A stretch of 51,820 nt of DNA from Candidatus Collierbacteria bacterium (GTDB lineage Bacteria; Patescibacteriota; Microgenomatia; UBA1400; MFAQ01). Positions 42,362 through 50,049 of the stretch are shown here, one piece after another. The first letter of the stretch is position 1. Each line of letters starts with the position of its first letter. Under the pieces are notes generated by a model. It saw only the letters and a list, made by a program, of their open reading frames with translations. It was not told the origin of the DNA and did no database searches. The stretch spans positions 1 to 51,820 of the forward strand of contig CAISER010000024.1 of NCBI GenBank assembly GCA_903884375.1, written 5' to 3'. A program made the position numbers and the translations under genes.

Positions 42362-43273
42362 ATGAAAATAGCCGTTTTTTATAGAATAGATTTTGAAGAG
42401 ACGAGAGCTCGTATGGATGAAGAGGCGGCAAAACTAGAATTGGACTTAACCTGGATAAGATATAAAGAATTGAAAGTTATTGGGGCGGATATTTTGTGGA
42501 GAGAAATCAATATTGCCGATTTTGATGGTTGGTATTTTCGTGCAGTAGGAAACGAATTGGAGTGGAGCAAACTACTGCAACTTTACGCAAAAAAACACAA
42601 CATACCCGTAATTGACGATTATTTGTTATCTGAAGGGCCTTTGCGAAGATTCAAATCGGTGATGAGTTGGCAGTTACAGGATGCCGGTGTCAAGTATCCA
42701 AAATCGAGTTATGTGGAAAGTATGTCAGATTTGGAAAAAGAATTAAAAAACTGGGATTTTCCTTTGATTGTAAAAATGTCAAAAGGAGGTAGACATGGGA
42801 TGGGTACATTTTTCTTGAAAGAAATGGCTGATTTTAAAAACCTGGAAGATAAACTTATTTCCAGAGATGAGATGTCTGAAGCCGAAGGGAAGAAAGGAAT
42901 AGATCTGAGAGGATTCCTGATTCAAGAATATATTGCCAATGATGGGGATTATCGAGTGATGACTGTGGGATACAAATGCATCGGAGGATTTAAGAGGATG
43001 CCTAAGGTGGAAAAATTAGTATTGAATCAAAGTGAAGGAAACTCGGTTGGACTTACGGAAGTACCAGTGAAAATAGCTAAAGTTGCTGAAGACGCAGCAA
43101 GAGTGTTGGGTGTGGAAATCGCCGGAACTGATTTGGTGATTAGTGATAAGACGGGTGAAGTTTATTTAATTGAAGTGAATGAAGCACCTCAATTTAAAGT
43201 ATTTGAAAAAAGGACAAAAATTAATGCGCCGAGAATTATATTGGAGTACTGTACAAAAAAGTTTAGAAAATAA
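42362..43273 (+). CDS. RimK-like ATP-grasp ligase (first of two)
   Basis: The 303-aa ATP-grasp protein has an N-terminal pre-ATP-grasp domain (MKIAVFYRIDF to about 100), then the nucleotide-binding core with SFxxP-like LIVKMSKGGRHGMGTFF, LIQEYIANDGDYRVMTVG and the metal-binding VYLIEVNEAPQFKVF. This order is that of RimK-type ligases, which join an amino acid or peptide to a carboxylate. It begins 14 nt after the fused ligase-protease gene; no clear promoter or ribosome site. The next gene is a divergent paralogue. The substrate is unknown. Confidence 0.82.
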   Translation: MKIAVFYRIDFEETRARMDEEAAKLELDLTWIRYKELKVIGADILWREINIADFDGWYFRAVGNELEWSKLLQLYAKKHNIPVIDDYLLSEGPLRRFKSVMSWQLQDAGVKYPKSSYVESMSDLEKELKNWDFPLIVKMSKGGRHGMGTFFLKEMADFKNLEDKLISRDEMSEAEGKKGIDLRGFLIQEYIANDGDYRVMTVGYKCIGGFKRMPKVEKLVLNQSEGNSVGLTEVPVKIAKVAEDAARVLGVEIAGTDLVISDKTGEVYLIEVNEAPQFKVFEKRTKINAPRIILEYCTKKFRK

Positions 43274-43274
43274 T

Positions 43275-44186
43275 ATGAAGATCTTAATTTTAACCAGATT
43301 TAGGGGGGAGTATGAGCCAAGAAGATTAGCTGAGGAGGCGAAAGGAAAAGGGTATGAGGTGGACAGGGTTAATTATGAACACGTTCGTTTGGGAGTAAGC
43401 CCTTTGGGGAAACCGGTAATTGACTTAATGACCGGAAGAAAAATTGAAGATTATGATTTAGTGATTCCTCGTGCAGCGTCAAAAAGAGGAGGCGAGTCGA
43501 TGATGGGAGTTAAGTCGGTGATATTAGAGTACATCGATAAATTAACAAGGAATAAACCAAAAGTAATTAATGGAGAAAGTTTTAGACTTTATCCTTTAAT
43601 GGGGAAACTAGAGCAAGGAATTCTATTAGCACAGGCAGAAATGCCGGTTGTGCCATTTGCTTCGTTTAACGGGAAAAAAGGATGGAAGAGATTTTTGGAA
43701 GTGGTGAGCAAACGGAAACAGCCATTCTTGCCGGTAATGGTTAAAGCGCGTTTTGGAAGCCATGGAAAAAATGTAAAATTAGCCGAGACTTATGATAAGT
43801 TGGTGAAGTTGTCGCAAAAATATAGTGAAGGAGATGTGTTGATTCAGCCTGTTTTAACAGTTCGTCGATGGTATCGAGTGTTGGTATTAAAAGGGAAAGT
43901 ATTGGGAATGATGAAGCATAGACAAAAGGATAAGTTTCAGACTGAGACAATTCAAATTGAAACGGCTTTAATTAAACCTAAGTTTACCGTAGAACAAATG
44001 AAAGAGCTGGAAATATTGGCAATCAAAGCGACGAAAATATTGAAGGCGGATTTTGCTGGATTGGATGTAGCATGGGATGAAACACTACAAGGATGGAGAA
44101 TTTTTGAAGTGAACAGAACTGCGCAGTTTAAATGGTTTGAAAAAGCATATCCGGATATTAATGTGGCAAGAGAGATTGTTGGATAA
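43275..44186 (+). CDS. RimK-like ATP-grasp ligase (second of two)
   Basis: The 303-aa paralogue of the preceding gene starts MKILILTRFRGEYEPRRLAEEA, a RimK-like N-terminus. Core motifs: FLPVMVKARFGSHGKNVKL, VLIQPVLTVRRWYRVLVL and RIFEVNRTAQFKWFEKA. The shared AQFKWFEK/APQFKVFEK ending ties the two genes together as duplicates. I choose ATG 43275, 1 nt after the previous stop, instead of an internal start 96 nt upstream. With the fused protein this makes three ATP-grasp domains in one operon, which suggests successive ligation steps. Confidence 0.82.
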   Translation: MKILILTRFRGEYEPRRLAEEAKGKGYEVDRVNYEHVRLGVSPLGKPVIDLMTGRKIEDYDLVIPRAASKRGGESMMGVKSVILEYIDKLTRNKPKVINGESFRLYPLMGKLEQGILLAQAEMPVVPFASFNGKKGWKRFLEVVSKRKQPFLPVMVKARFGSHGKNVKLAETYDKLVKLSQKYSEGDVLIQPVLTVRRWYRVLVLKGKVLGMMKHRQKDKFQTETIQIETALIKPKFTVEQMKELEILAIKATKILKADFAGLDVAWDETLQGWRIFEVNRTAQFKWFEKAYPDINVAREIVG

Positions 44187-44240
44187 ATTTGGAGAGGCAA
44201 AGAAAGCAATAAAAAGGGCGTTAGGCTTTACAATTGAGGG

Positions 44241-45683
44241 GTGAAGAGATTAATTGTTTTTGTCTTGGTTGTTGTTTTGTATGGAGTGGGAATTTTTGGC
44301 GGATTTATCCAAGATGATCTAAAGGTGATTCCCGGAGATCCTGAAATGGGGAGAGTGACCGCTTTGGCATCTTCCTTTACAAGGCCATATTACTACATGG
44401 ATGGAGGAAACGCTGGTGCTTATCGACCGATTACAAGTTTTAGTTTTTATTTAAATGCTCTATTAACCGGTAATAAAGCATGGGGGTTTCGGTTGGTAAA
44501 TATATTACTTTATGCAAATGTATGTTTATTAATTTTTGAACTACTTAAAAAATTGTTTTCGAAAAACATTGCTTTTTTGGCTGCGATGTTATTTATTGTG
44601 TTACCAATTCACACTGAAGCGGTTAACAATATTGTGGGGAGAGCGGAGATTTTATCTTTAGGATTTGTTATTTTAGCGATATTGAAACAAGAACAAAGAA
44701 AATGGGAAATGAGTGCAGGAATGTTTTTGTTGGCTTTGTTTTCTAAAGAAACGGCAATTATTGGTTTACCGATATTAATTTATTTGATAATTTTGAGGAA
44801 AGAAACTATTGAGACAAAAATGGGAATTATTTCTTTTTATGTATTAATTATGGCGTGTTATTTGGTTTTGAGAATAATGATATTGGGAAGTGGCGGTCTG
44901 GAAAATAACGCGACAATGGTAGAAAATCCTTTAAAGTATGTGACGACTTCACAGCGAGTAATGAATGCTTTTTCCTTGGTTCCTTTTGGTATTGGCAAAG
45001 TTTTTTTCCCTTTTCAGCTATCTTATGATTATTCCTTTAATGAATTGAAGTTGATGACAAATTGGTTTAACCGACAAGTAATAATTGGCATTGGTTTGGT
45101 GTTATTGTCTTTGGGAAGTATGTTTACAAACTTGAGAAAAAACAAAATATGGGTACTGGGGCAGGTATTTTTTTGGGGACCATTAATAATTACCGGAAAC
45201 TTTGTGTTTCCTATCGGGACAATTTTTGGAGAGAGGCTTTGGTTTTGGCCGAGTTTGGGATTAGTAATGATGGTGGTGAGTATTATTAATCGGTATAGAT
45301 TTATTCATTGGTTCCACTCCCTCACAATAATGATGTCGGTTTTAGTAATGGTGTTTTTTGTTGGGAGAACTTTTGTTCGCAACTTGAACTGGTTATCTCA
45401 AGATAGTTTGTTTATTCATGATGCCTCGTATGTAAAAGAGAGTGTGCTTACACAGAATAATGCAGCAGCGATGTATATGATAAGGAATGATTTGGTAAAA
45501 GGAAAAGAATATTTGGATAAAGCAGACACAATATATCCAAAATATCCAGAATTAATGAATAACTGGGGAATGTATTTTTTGTGGAAGGGAGACAAGGAGA
45601 AGTCTAGACAAAAATTTGAAGAATGTTTAATAGAAAAACCAGGATATTATTTATGCGAGAGTAATATTAATTTATTAAAGTAG
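44241..45683 (+). CDS. TMTC-like polytopic glycosyltransferase (GT-C) with TPR tail
   Basis: The 480-aa protein has about ten membrane helices. The first lumenal loop carries the acidic pair in FIQDDLKVI, then YRPITSFSFYLN and HTEAVNNIVGRAEILS, which are marks of TMTC/PMT-like GT-C transferases. These use dolichyl- or polyprenyl-phosphate sugars to glycosylate exported proteins. The C-terminal 90 residues contain one or two TPR-like helices (YPELMNNWGMYFLWKGD). GTG start with TACAAT (44229-44234) 6 nt upstream. It may glycosylate secreted or surface proteins; a link to the ATP-grasp operon just upstream is only positional. Confidence 0.8.
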   Translation: MKRLIVFVLVVVLYGVGIFGGFIQDDLKVIPGDPEMGRVTALASSFTRPYYYMDGGNAGAYRPITSFSFYLNALLTGNKAWGFRLVNILLYANVCLLIFELLKKLFSKNIAFLAAMLFIVLPIHTEAVNNIVGRAEILSLGFVILAILKQEQRKWEMSAGMFLLALFSKETAIIGLPILIYLIILRKETIETKMGIISFYVLIMACYLVLRIMILGSGGLENNATMVENPLKYVTTSQRVMNAFSLVPFGIGKVFFPFQLSYDYSFNELKLMTNWFNRQVIIGIGLVLLSLGSMFTNLRKNKIWVLGQVFFWGPLIITGNFVFPIGTIFGERLWFWPSLGLVMMVVSIINRYRFIHWFHSLTIMMSVLVMVFFVGRTFVRNLNWLSQDSLFIHDASYVKESVLTQNNAAAMYMIRNDLVKGKEYLDKADTIYPKYPELMNNWGMYFLWKGDKEKSRQKFEECLIEKPGYYLCESNINLLK

Positions 45684-45696
45684 GATAAAATAAGCT

Positions 45697-45864
45697 ATGG
45701 AAAACCAACCATTTGATAATCAATCTTTTGTGATGGAGAGTGTAAAGCCACTGGCAATGTCAGCAAAGAAAAGAGACACCTTACAAGAAAGTGTGGAAAA
45801 AATGAAAGAGATAGTTCCAGTGAAAGTAGAGGAACAATCGAAAAATATTACTGAAACAAAATAG
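45697..45864 (+). CDS. hypothetical small protein, 55 aa
   Basis: An ORF too short for most gene callers (MENQPFDNQSFVMESVKP... to NITETK). It is hydrophilic, acidic and Lys-rich, with a probable helix at about 25-45 and no membrane segment. Support: TAAAAT (45686-45691) ends 5 nt before the ATG, in the same context (TAAAATAAGCTATG) as tyrS, and the frame fills the gap between the TMTC-like gene and mnmA. The function is unknown. Confidence 0.55.
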   Translation: MENQPFDNQSFVMESVKPLAMSAKKRDTLQESVEKMKEIVPVKVEEQSKNITETK

Positions 45865-45874
45865 TATTCAAATT

Positions 45875-46978
45875 GTGAAAAAGGTAGCGGTAGGAATTTC
45901 CGGTGGTGTAGACTCGGCGGTGGCGGCCTTGGCATTAAAACAGCAAGGATATAATGTTACGGCCGTTCATCTTTATTGTTGGCCACCCAAAAGTGAGATT
46001 GATAAAGACGGTTTGACAAGAGAAGAGTGGATTAAAAAAAATGGTTGTCGTGCTGACGAGGATAGAGATTTTGCTTTAAAAACAGCGCTGGAGCTTGAAA
46101 TTCCTTTTAAGATCTTGGATTTTTCGGAGGAATACAATTCGAAAGTAATTAAATATTTTTATGATGAGTATGAGGCAGGGAGAACACCAAACCCAGACGT
46201 GATGTGTAACTCGGAAATAAAATTTGGCTTGTTTTTGAGTTGGGCATTGGAGAATGGATTTGATTATATTGCGACCGGGCATTACGCCAAACTCGATGAT
46301 GATAAATTGATGATTCCTGAAGATAAACATAAAGATCAAACGTATTTTCTTTGGAAATTGACACAAAAAGAATTAGCACATACATTATTTCCTTTGGGTG
46401 AGTTTTCCAAAACCGAGGTAAGACAGATGGCGGAAAAGGCGAATTTGAGTGTAGCCAAACGTAAGGATTCACAAGGAATTTGTTTTGTGGGAAATGTGGA
46501 AGCTCGGGAGTTTTTGGCCAGAAGATTGAAAAAAAATCCTGGAAAGGTTTTGAACAACGATGGACGGGAAATTGGGAAACATGATGGAATTTGGTTTTAT
46601 ACAATTGGTCAACGAGGCGGTTGGGAAATAACACCTGAAGCTCAGAGAGAGTTTGCGGAGGATGGAGTCACTCCAGTTTTTTATGTTATAAAAAAGGACG
46701 CAAAAGATAATGTATTAGTCGTGGCGGAGGAAGGTGAGGCAAAAAGTGATCAATTTGAAGTCGGTGATATTAATAATATTTCCAAGACAAAATGGAATAT
46801 GAATAATCTGATAGTGAGAGTCCGACATGGAGGTGAATTAATTGGAGCTAGGGGAATGGAAAATAACGAGGGTTTATTAGTATTTTTGGATAAACCAATA
46901 AGAGGAATAGCCAGTGGACAGAGTGCGGTGTTTTACAAAGAAGATGGAGAATGTTTGGGGGGCGGAGTAATTGAGTAA
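45875..46978 (+). CDS. mnmA: tRNA-specific 2-thiouridylase
   Basis: Thiolates U34 of tRNA-Lys, Glu and Gln. The PP-loop ATP site is GISGGVDSAVAAL at residues about 8-20. The catalytic Cys is in NPDVMCNSEIKFG near 110 and the second Cys in DSQGICFVG near 206. Full length at 367 aa. GTG start 10 nt after the small gene; TAGTAT (45862-45867) ends 7 nt upstream. The sulfur carrier partners are not in the window. Confidence 0.95.
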   Translation: MKKVAVGISGGVDSAVAALALKQQGYNVTAVHLYCWPPKSEIDKDGLTREEWIKKNGCRADEDRDFALKTALELEIPFKILDFSEEYNSKVIKYFYDEYEAGRTPNPDVMCNSEIKFGLFLSWALENGFDYIATGHYAKLDDDKLMIPEDKHKDQTYFLWKLTQKELAHTLFPLGEFSKTEVRQMAEKANLSVAKRKDSQGICFVGNVEAREFLARRLKKNPGKVLNNDGREIGKHDGIWFYTIGQRGGWEITPEAQREFAEDGVTPVFYVIKKDAKDNVLVVAEEGEAKSDQFEVGDINNISKTKWNMNNLIVRVRHGGELIGARGMENNEGLLVFLDKPIRGIASGQSAVFYKEDGECLGGGVIE

Positions 46979-46997
46979 AGATTTGGTATATTAAAGA

Positions 46998-48350
46998 GTG
47001 AAAACAAAACAATTCGAGTATTTGATTGTAGGGGCGGGACCGGCAGGTATATTTGCATGTTTGGAACTTCTTAAAAGGAAGGTTGATGGGTCAAAAATTG
47101 CCTTGTTTGATATGGGTTCAAGATTGGAAGATAGAAAGAAGGGTGATGTAATGACCGGGTTTGGTGGTGCTGGAACATATTCAGATGGAAAATTGCATTA
47201 CACACCTAAACTTTCACACGAGAGAACTTTTCATCTAATTGATCCAGATGATTATCAAAAGATTTTAGACGAGGTAGAAAAAATATTCGTCGATTTTGGA
47301 GTTAATTCGGAATATTACCCTAAAAATATGGAGGAAGTTGAGGAAATGGTAGCCGAAGCAGAGAGAAACGACGTGGAATTGGTGGTTCGAAAGGCCCAAC
47401 ATGTGGGAACAGATAAGCTCAAAGAAGTGGTAGCAAAAATGCAAAAGTTTTTGTTGGATAAGGAAGTGCACATATTTTGTAAGACAGAAATTACGGATTT
47501 AATGATGAAAAAGGGAGAAATTTATGGAGTAATCGATAAAAAGAAGCATAAGTATTTTGGGAAAAAGATATTGTTGGTTCCTGGTAGAGTAAATGCTTTG
47601 TGGTTGCAAAAATTGGGGAGCAAACATGGAATTAAGTACCAGTATGACATGGTGGAGATAGGAGTAAGAGTGGAGTTTCCGCAGTCTATTATGAAAAAGT
47701 ACGCAGAAGCTTTGTATGAGATTGTGTTGAAGGTGCGTACAAAAACATTTGATGATGTGATGAGGACTTTTTGTTCGTGTCCTAATGGAATGGTAGCTGT
47801 GGAAACTTATCCCGAGTATGTTTGTGTGAATGGACATTCATTGTCGGACCATAAGAGTGTAAATTCAAATTTTGCTTTTGTATGCGAAGTGCATTTGACC
47901 GAACCGGTAGAGAATTCGATTGATTATGCCGAATCTATTGCAAAATTAGCCACGACGATTGGAGGAGGGAAACCTATTTTGCAAAGACTAAAAGACCTAC
48001 AAAAAGGTAGAAGAAGTACCTGGAGCCGTCTTGCAAAATCAATGGTACATCCATCACTGAAAGTGGTAACTCCAGGAGATATCTCGATGGCTTTGCCACA
48101 CAGAATAGTGGTGAATATTCTGGAAGGACTGGAGAAACTGGACACTGTGATGCCTGGGATAAATTCGGGGTCGACTCTTTTGTATGCACCGGAAGTAAAG
48201 CTTAGGTCATCAAAAGTAACGATGACTAAAAATATGGAGACAACCTTGAAAGGGGTCTATGCAGCAGGAGATGCAGCGGGAATTTCTGGCTCGATTACTG
48301 GCGCGGCAGCGACAGGAATTATGGCGGCAAGGGGAATGTTGAAGAAATAA
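46998..48350 (+). CDS. FAD-dependent dehydrogenase (COG2509 type)
   Basis: The 450-aa flavoprotein starts with the dinucleotide-binding fold YLIVGAGPAGIFACLELL, followed by the family segment FGGAGTYSDGKL, and ends with GVYAAGDAAGISGSITGAAATG, the second FAD contact. Middle Cys residues (FCSCPNG near 259) are typical of this group of uncharacterised dehydrogenases. The substrate is unknown. GTG start, TATATT (46987-46992) 5 nt upstream. Confidence 0.85.
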   Translation: MKTKQFEYLIVGAGPAGIFACLELLKRKVDGSKIALFDMGSRLEDRKKGDVMTGFGGAGTYSDGKLHYTPKLSHERTFHLIDPDDYQKILDEVEKIFVDFGVNSEYYPKNMEEVEEMVAEAERNDVELVVRKAQHVGTDKLKEVVAKMQKFLLDKEVHIFCKTEITDLMMKKGEIYGVIDKKKHKYFGKKILLVPGRVNALWLQKLGSKHGIKYQYDMVEIGVRVEFPQSIMKKYAEALYEIVLKVRTKTFDDVMRTFCSCPNGMVAVETYPEYVCVNGHSLSDHKSVNSNFAFVCEVHLTEPVENSIDYAESIAKLATTIGGGKPILQRLKDLQKGRRSTWSRLAKSMVHPSLKVVTPGDISMALPHRIVVNILEGLEKLDTVMPGINSGSTLLYAPEVKLRSSKVTMTKNMETTLKGVYAAGDAAGISGSITGAAATGIMAARGMLKK

Positions 48351-48358
48351 AGTTTAAT

Positions 48359-48387
48359 TTGACATAAACCCATAGTAATGATATTAT
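48359..48387 (+). promoter_or_regulatory. consensus-like sigma70 promoter
   Basis: TTGACA (48359-48364), 17-bp spacer, TATTAT (48382-48387). The expected start near 48394 gives a leader of about 29 nt with a strong ribosome binding site. This is one of the best promoters in the window and has the same boxes and spacing as the one at 49050-49022 on the minus strand. Confidence 0.75.
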
Positions 48388-48422
48388 ACGCAGGTACTTT
48401 ATTTTTAGGAGGAGGATTAGTA

Positions 48423-48626
48423 ATGATCAGCATTACGATACCGGAGACGGTAAGCTTAGAGGCTCTGCCTCTGGAAAGCCTTTTTCGCTTGGTGGTTTAT
48501 TGCAAAAGAGGCGGAACGCGCCGCCAGGACCACGGAACGCGTGGAAATGGCAAAACAAACCGGGACAGATATGGAAAAATCGCCGCAAGTAAGCGGAGAG
48601 ATTTCCGGGCGAGTGGTTGCTTTTAA
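48423..48626 (+). CDS. small SD-led gene, 67 aa, possibly frameshifted
   Basis: The ATG at 48423 has a strong Shine-Dalgarno, AGGAGGAGG (48407-48415), 7 nt upstream, which is rare here. The frame begins MISITIPETVSLEALPLESLF, then turns into an Arg/Gly-rich sequence that looks non-natural. One base over, the frame is open from about 48467 to 48630 and reads like a true charged helix (AKEAERAARTTERVEMAK, then QVSGEISGRVVAFN). A +1 shift or a base error at CTTTTTCGC (about 48479-48487) would join the two halves into a protein of about 68 residues. GC content and CGC codons differ from neighbouring genes. Function unknown. Confidence 0.55.
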   Translation: MISITIPETVSLEALPLESLFRLVVYCKRGGTRRQDHGTRGNGKTNRDRYGKIAASKRRDFRASGCF

Positions 48627-48640
48627 TTGAAAGTTTTGAT

Positions 48641-48667
48641 AAACCCCGGGTTGCCGGGGTTTTATTT
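48641..48667 (+). terminator. intrinsic terminator of the SD-led small gene
   Basis: Stem AAACCCCGG/CCGGGGTTT with loop GTTG followed by a T-rich run. It ends 11 to 15 nt after the two candidate stop codons and closes a self-contained transcription unit from 48359 to 48667. Confidence 0.88.
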
Positions 48668-48758
48668 TGGTTTAGTCACTTCCCTTTATTATTTATGGCA
48701 GTTCAAGGGGTAACAAAGTGATTATGTACAACAACAAAGGCTGACTGGGTACGAAAAA

Positions 48759-48779
48759 AGGAGGCCGTTTTGGCCTCCT
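48759..48779 (-). terminator. intrinsic terminator of the minus-strand small gene
   Basis: Stem AGGAGGCC/GGCCTCCT (8 bp, loop of 5). On the minus strand it is followed by six T, so it ends the gene at 48985-48788, whose stop lies 9 nt before it. Confidence 0.85.
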
Positions 48780-48787
48780 ATTGAAAA

Positions 48788-48985
48788 TTACTTGGATATT
48801 CGACTAGGCTCGATGAGACTAAAAAATATAAGTCTGACCTTACGACCTTTATTATTTATTTTCGTTTCCTCTTCTTGAATTTCGACATCATCGACACAAA
48901 ATGGTTTTTGGAGAGTAATTATTTTATTTAAAATGTATGAATTACGATCTGCAGTATACTCAAAAACCAGAAAATAGGTATACAT
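48788..48985 (-). CDS. small SD-led gene, 65 aa, hypothetical
   Basis: Not recognised. The protein starts MYTYFLVFEYTADRNSYIL, suggesting a small beta-alpha domain, then has an acidic patch (VDDVEIQEEE) and a basic tail. It contains one Cys and no membrane segment. The ATG has AAGGAGG 4-5 nt upstream (48996-48990), a promoter TTGACA-17-TATTAT and a terminator, so it is clearly expressed as a single gene. It converges on the other SD-led small gene. An adaptor or regulatory role is only a guess. Confidence 0.7.
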   Translation of the reverse strand: MYTYFLVFEYTADRNSYILNKIITLQKPFCVDDVEIQEEETKINNKGRKVRLIFFSLIEPSRISK

Positions 48986-49021
48986 TGTTCCTCCTTGAGA
49001 TTAAAGAACTGAGATGGGAAG

Positions 49022-49050
49022 ATAATACTATTATTGTCCCATAATGTCAA
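49022..49050 (-). promoter_or_regulatory. consensus-like promoter of the minus-strand small gene
   Basis: On the minus strand TTGACA (49050-49045), 17-bp spacer, TATTAT (49027-49022), giving a leader of about 30 nt with the AAGGAGG site. Confidence 0.75.
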
Positions 49051-49103
49051 TTAAATGATTTGATGATTAATAATCAAAGTGGTGGTATTTCCAGATAGAT
49101 TTA

Positions 49104-49194
49104 TGATAAAATATTGGTGTTCGTGAGGGTAATAAATTTCCTATTTTGGAAGTTCTTGTTTGTACTTGCCAAACGTAAGCTTGGTTGTTACAAT
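49104..49194 (+). promoter_or_regulatory. 16S rRNA promoter region (two candidates)
   Basis: The stronger candidate is TTGCCA (49166-49171), 17-bp spacer, TACAAT (49189-49194), with a start near 49201 and a leader of about 104 nt before mature 16S. An upstream extended -10, TGaTAAAAT (49104-49112), could be a second promoter. No gene lies between the small minus gene and 16S, so 49051-49304 is promoter and leader. Confidence 0.6.
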
Positions 49195-50049
49195 AACGGA
49201 GCTCTTTAACAAGTGAAGCAGCCAAATATGCACTGGGTGCATATTTGATACTATTTTTTTGTCATTTGAAAAGTGGCAGAGAGTGACGTTTAAAATTCAA
49301 TTTTAATTGAGAATTTGATCCTGGTTCAGGATGAATGCTGGCAGTGTACCTTAAGCATGCAAGTCGAACGGAGGAGGCCGCAAGGCCGAATCAGTGGCAG
49401 ACGGGTGAGGATCGACAGGAACCTACCTTTTGTTGGGGAATAGCTCGCCGAAAGGCGAGATAATACCGCATAAGATCGTAAGATGAAAGGCCTTAACCGG
49501 CCGACGATAGATGGGCCTGTTTGCTATCAGCTAGTTGGTGAGGTAATGGCTCACCAAGGCTATGACGGCTAGGGGACGTGAGAGCGTGGTCCCCCACAAT
49601 GTTACTTAGACACGGAACATACACCTACGGGTGGCAGCAACTGGGAATTTTGCACAATGGACGAAAGTCTGATGCAGTGACACTGCGTGTAGGATGAAGG
49701 CCCTCGGGTCGTAAACTACTGTGATAGGGGAAAAAATTTTGATGGTACCCTATTAGAAAGTACTTGCTAACTACGTGCCAGAAGCCTCGGTAATACGTAG
49801 AGTACAAGCATTATCCGGATTTATTGGGCGTAAAGAGTATCGTAGGCGGTCTATTAAGTAATGGGTTAAAGCCCGGGGCTCAACCCCGGAGATGTCCGTT
49901 AAACTGGTAGACTTGTGGATGTTCGGGGTTGCTAGAATTCTTGGTGGAAGAGTGAAATCTGTTGATATCAAGAAGAATACCAAAAGCGAAGGCAGGCAAC
50001 TAGAACATTCCAGACGCTGATGAACGAAAGCTAGGGGAGCGAAAGGGAT

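Noticed and set aside
43179-43274. Longer start for the second RimK-like gene
   Set aside because: It would overlap the previous gene by 95 nt; the N-terminus MKILILTRF at 43275 matches RimK-like proteins.
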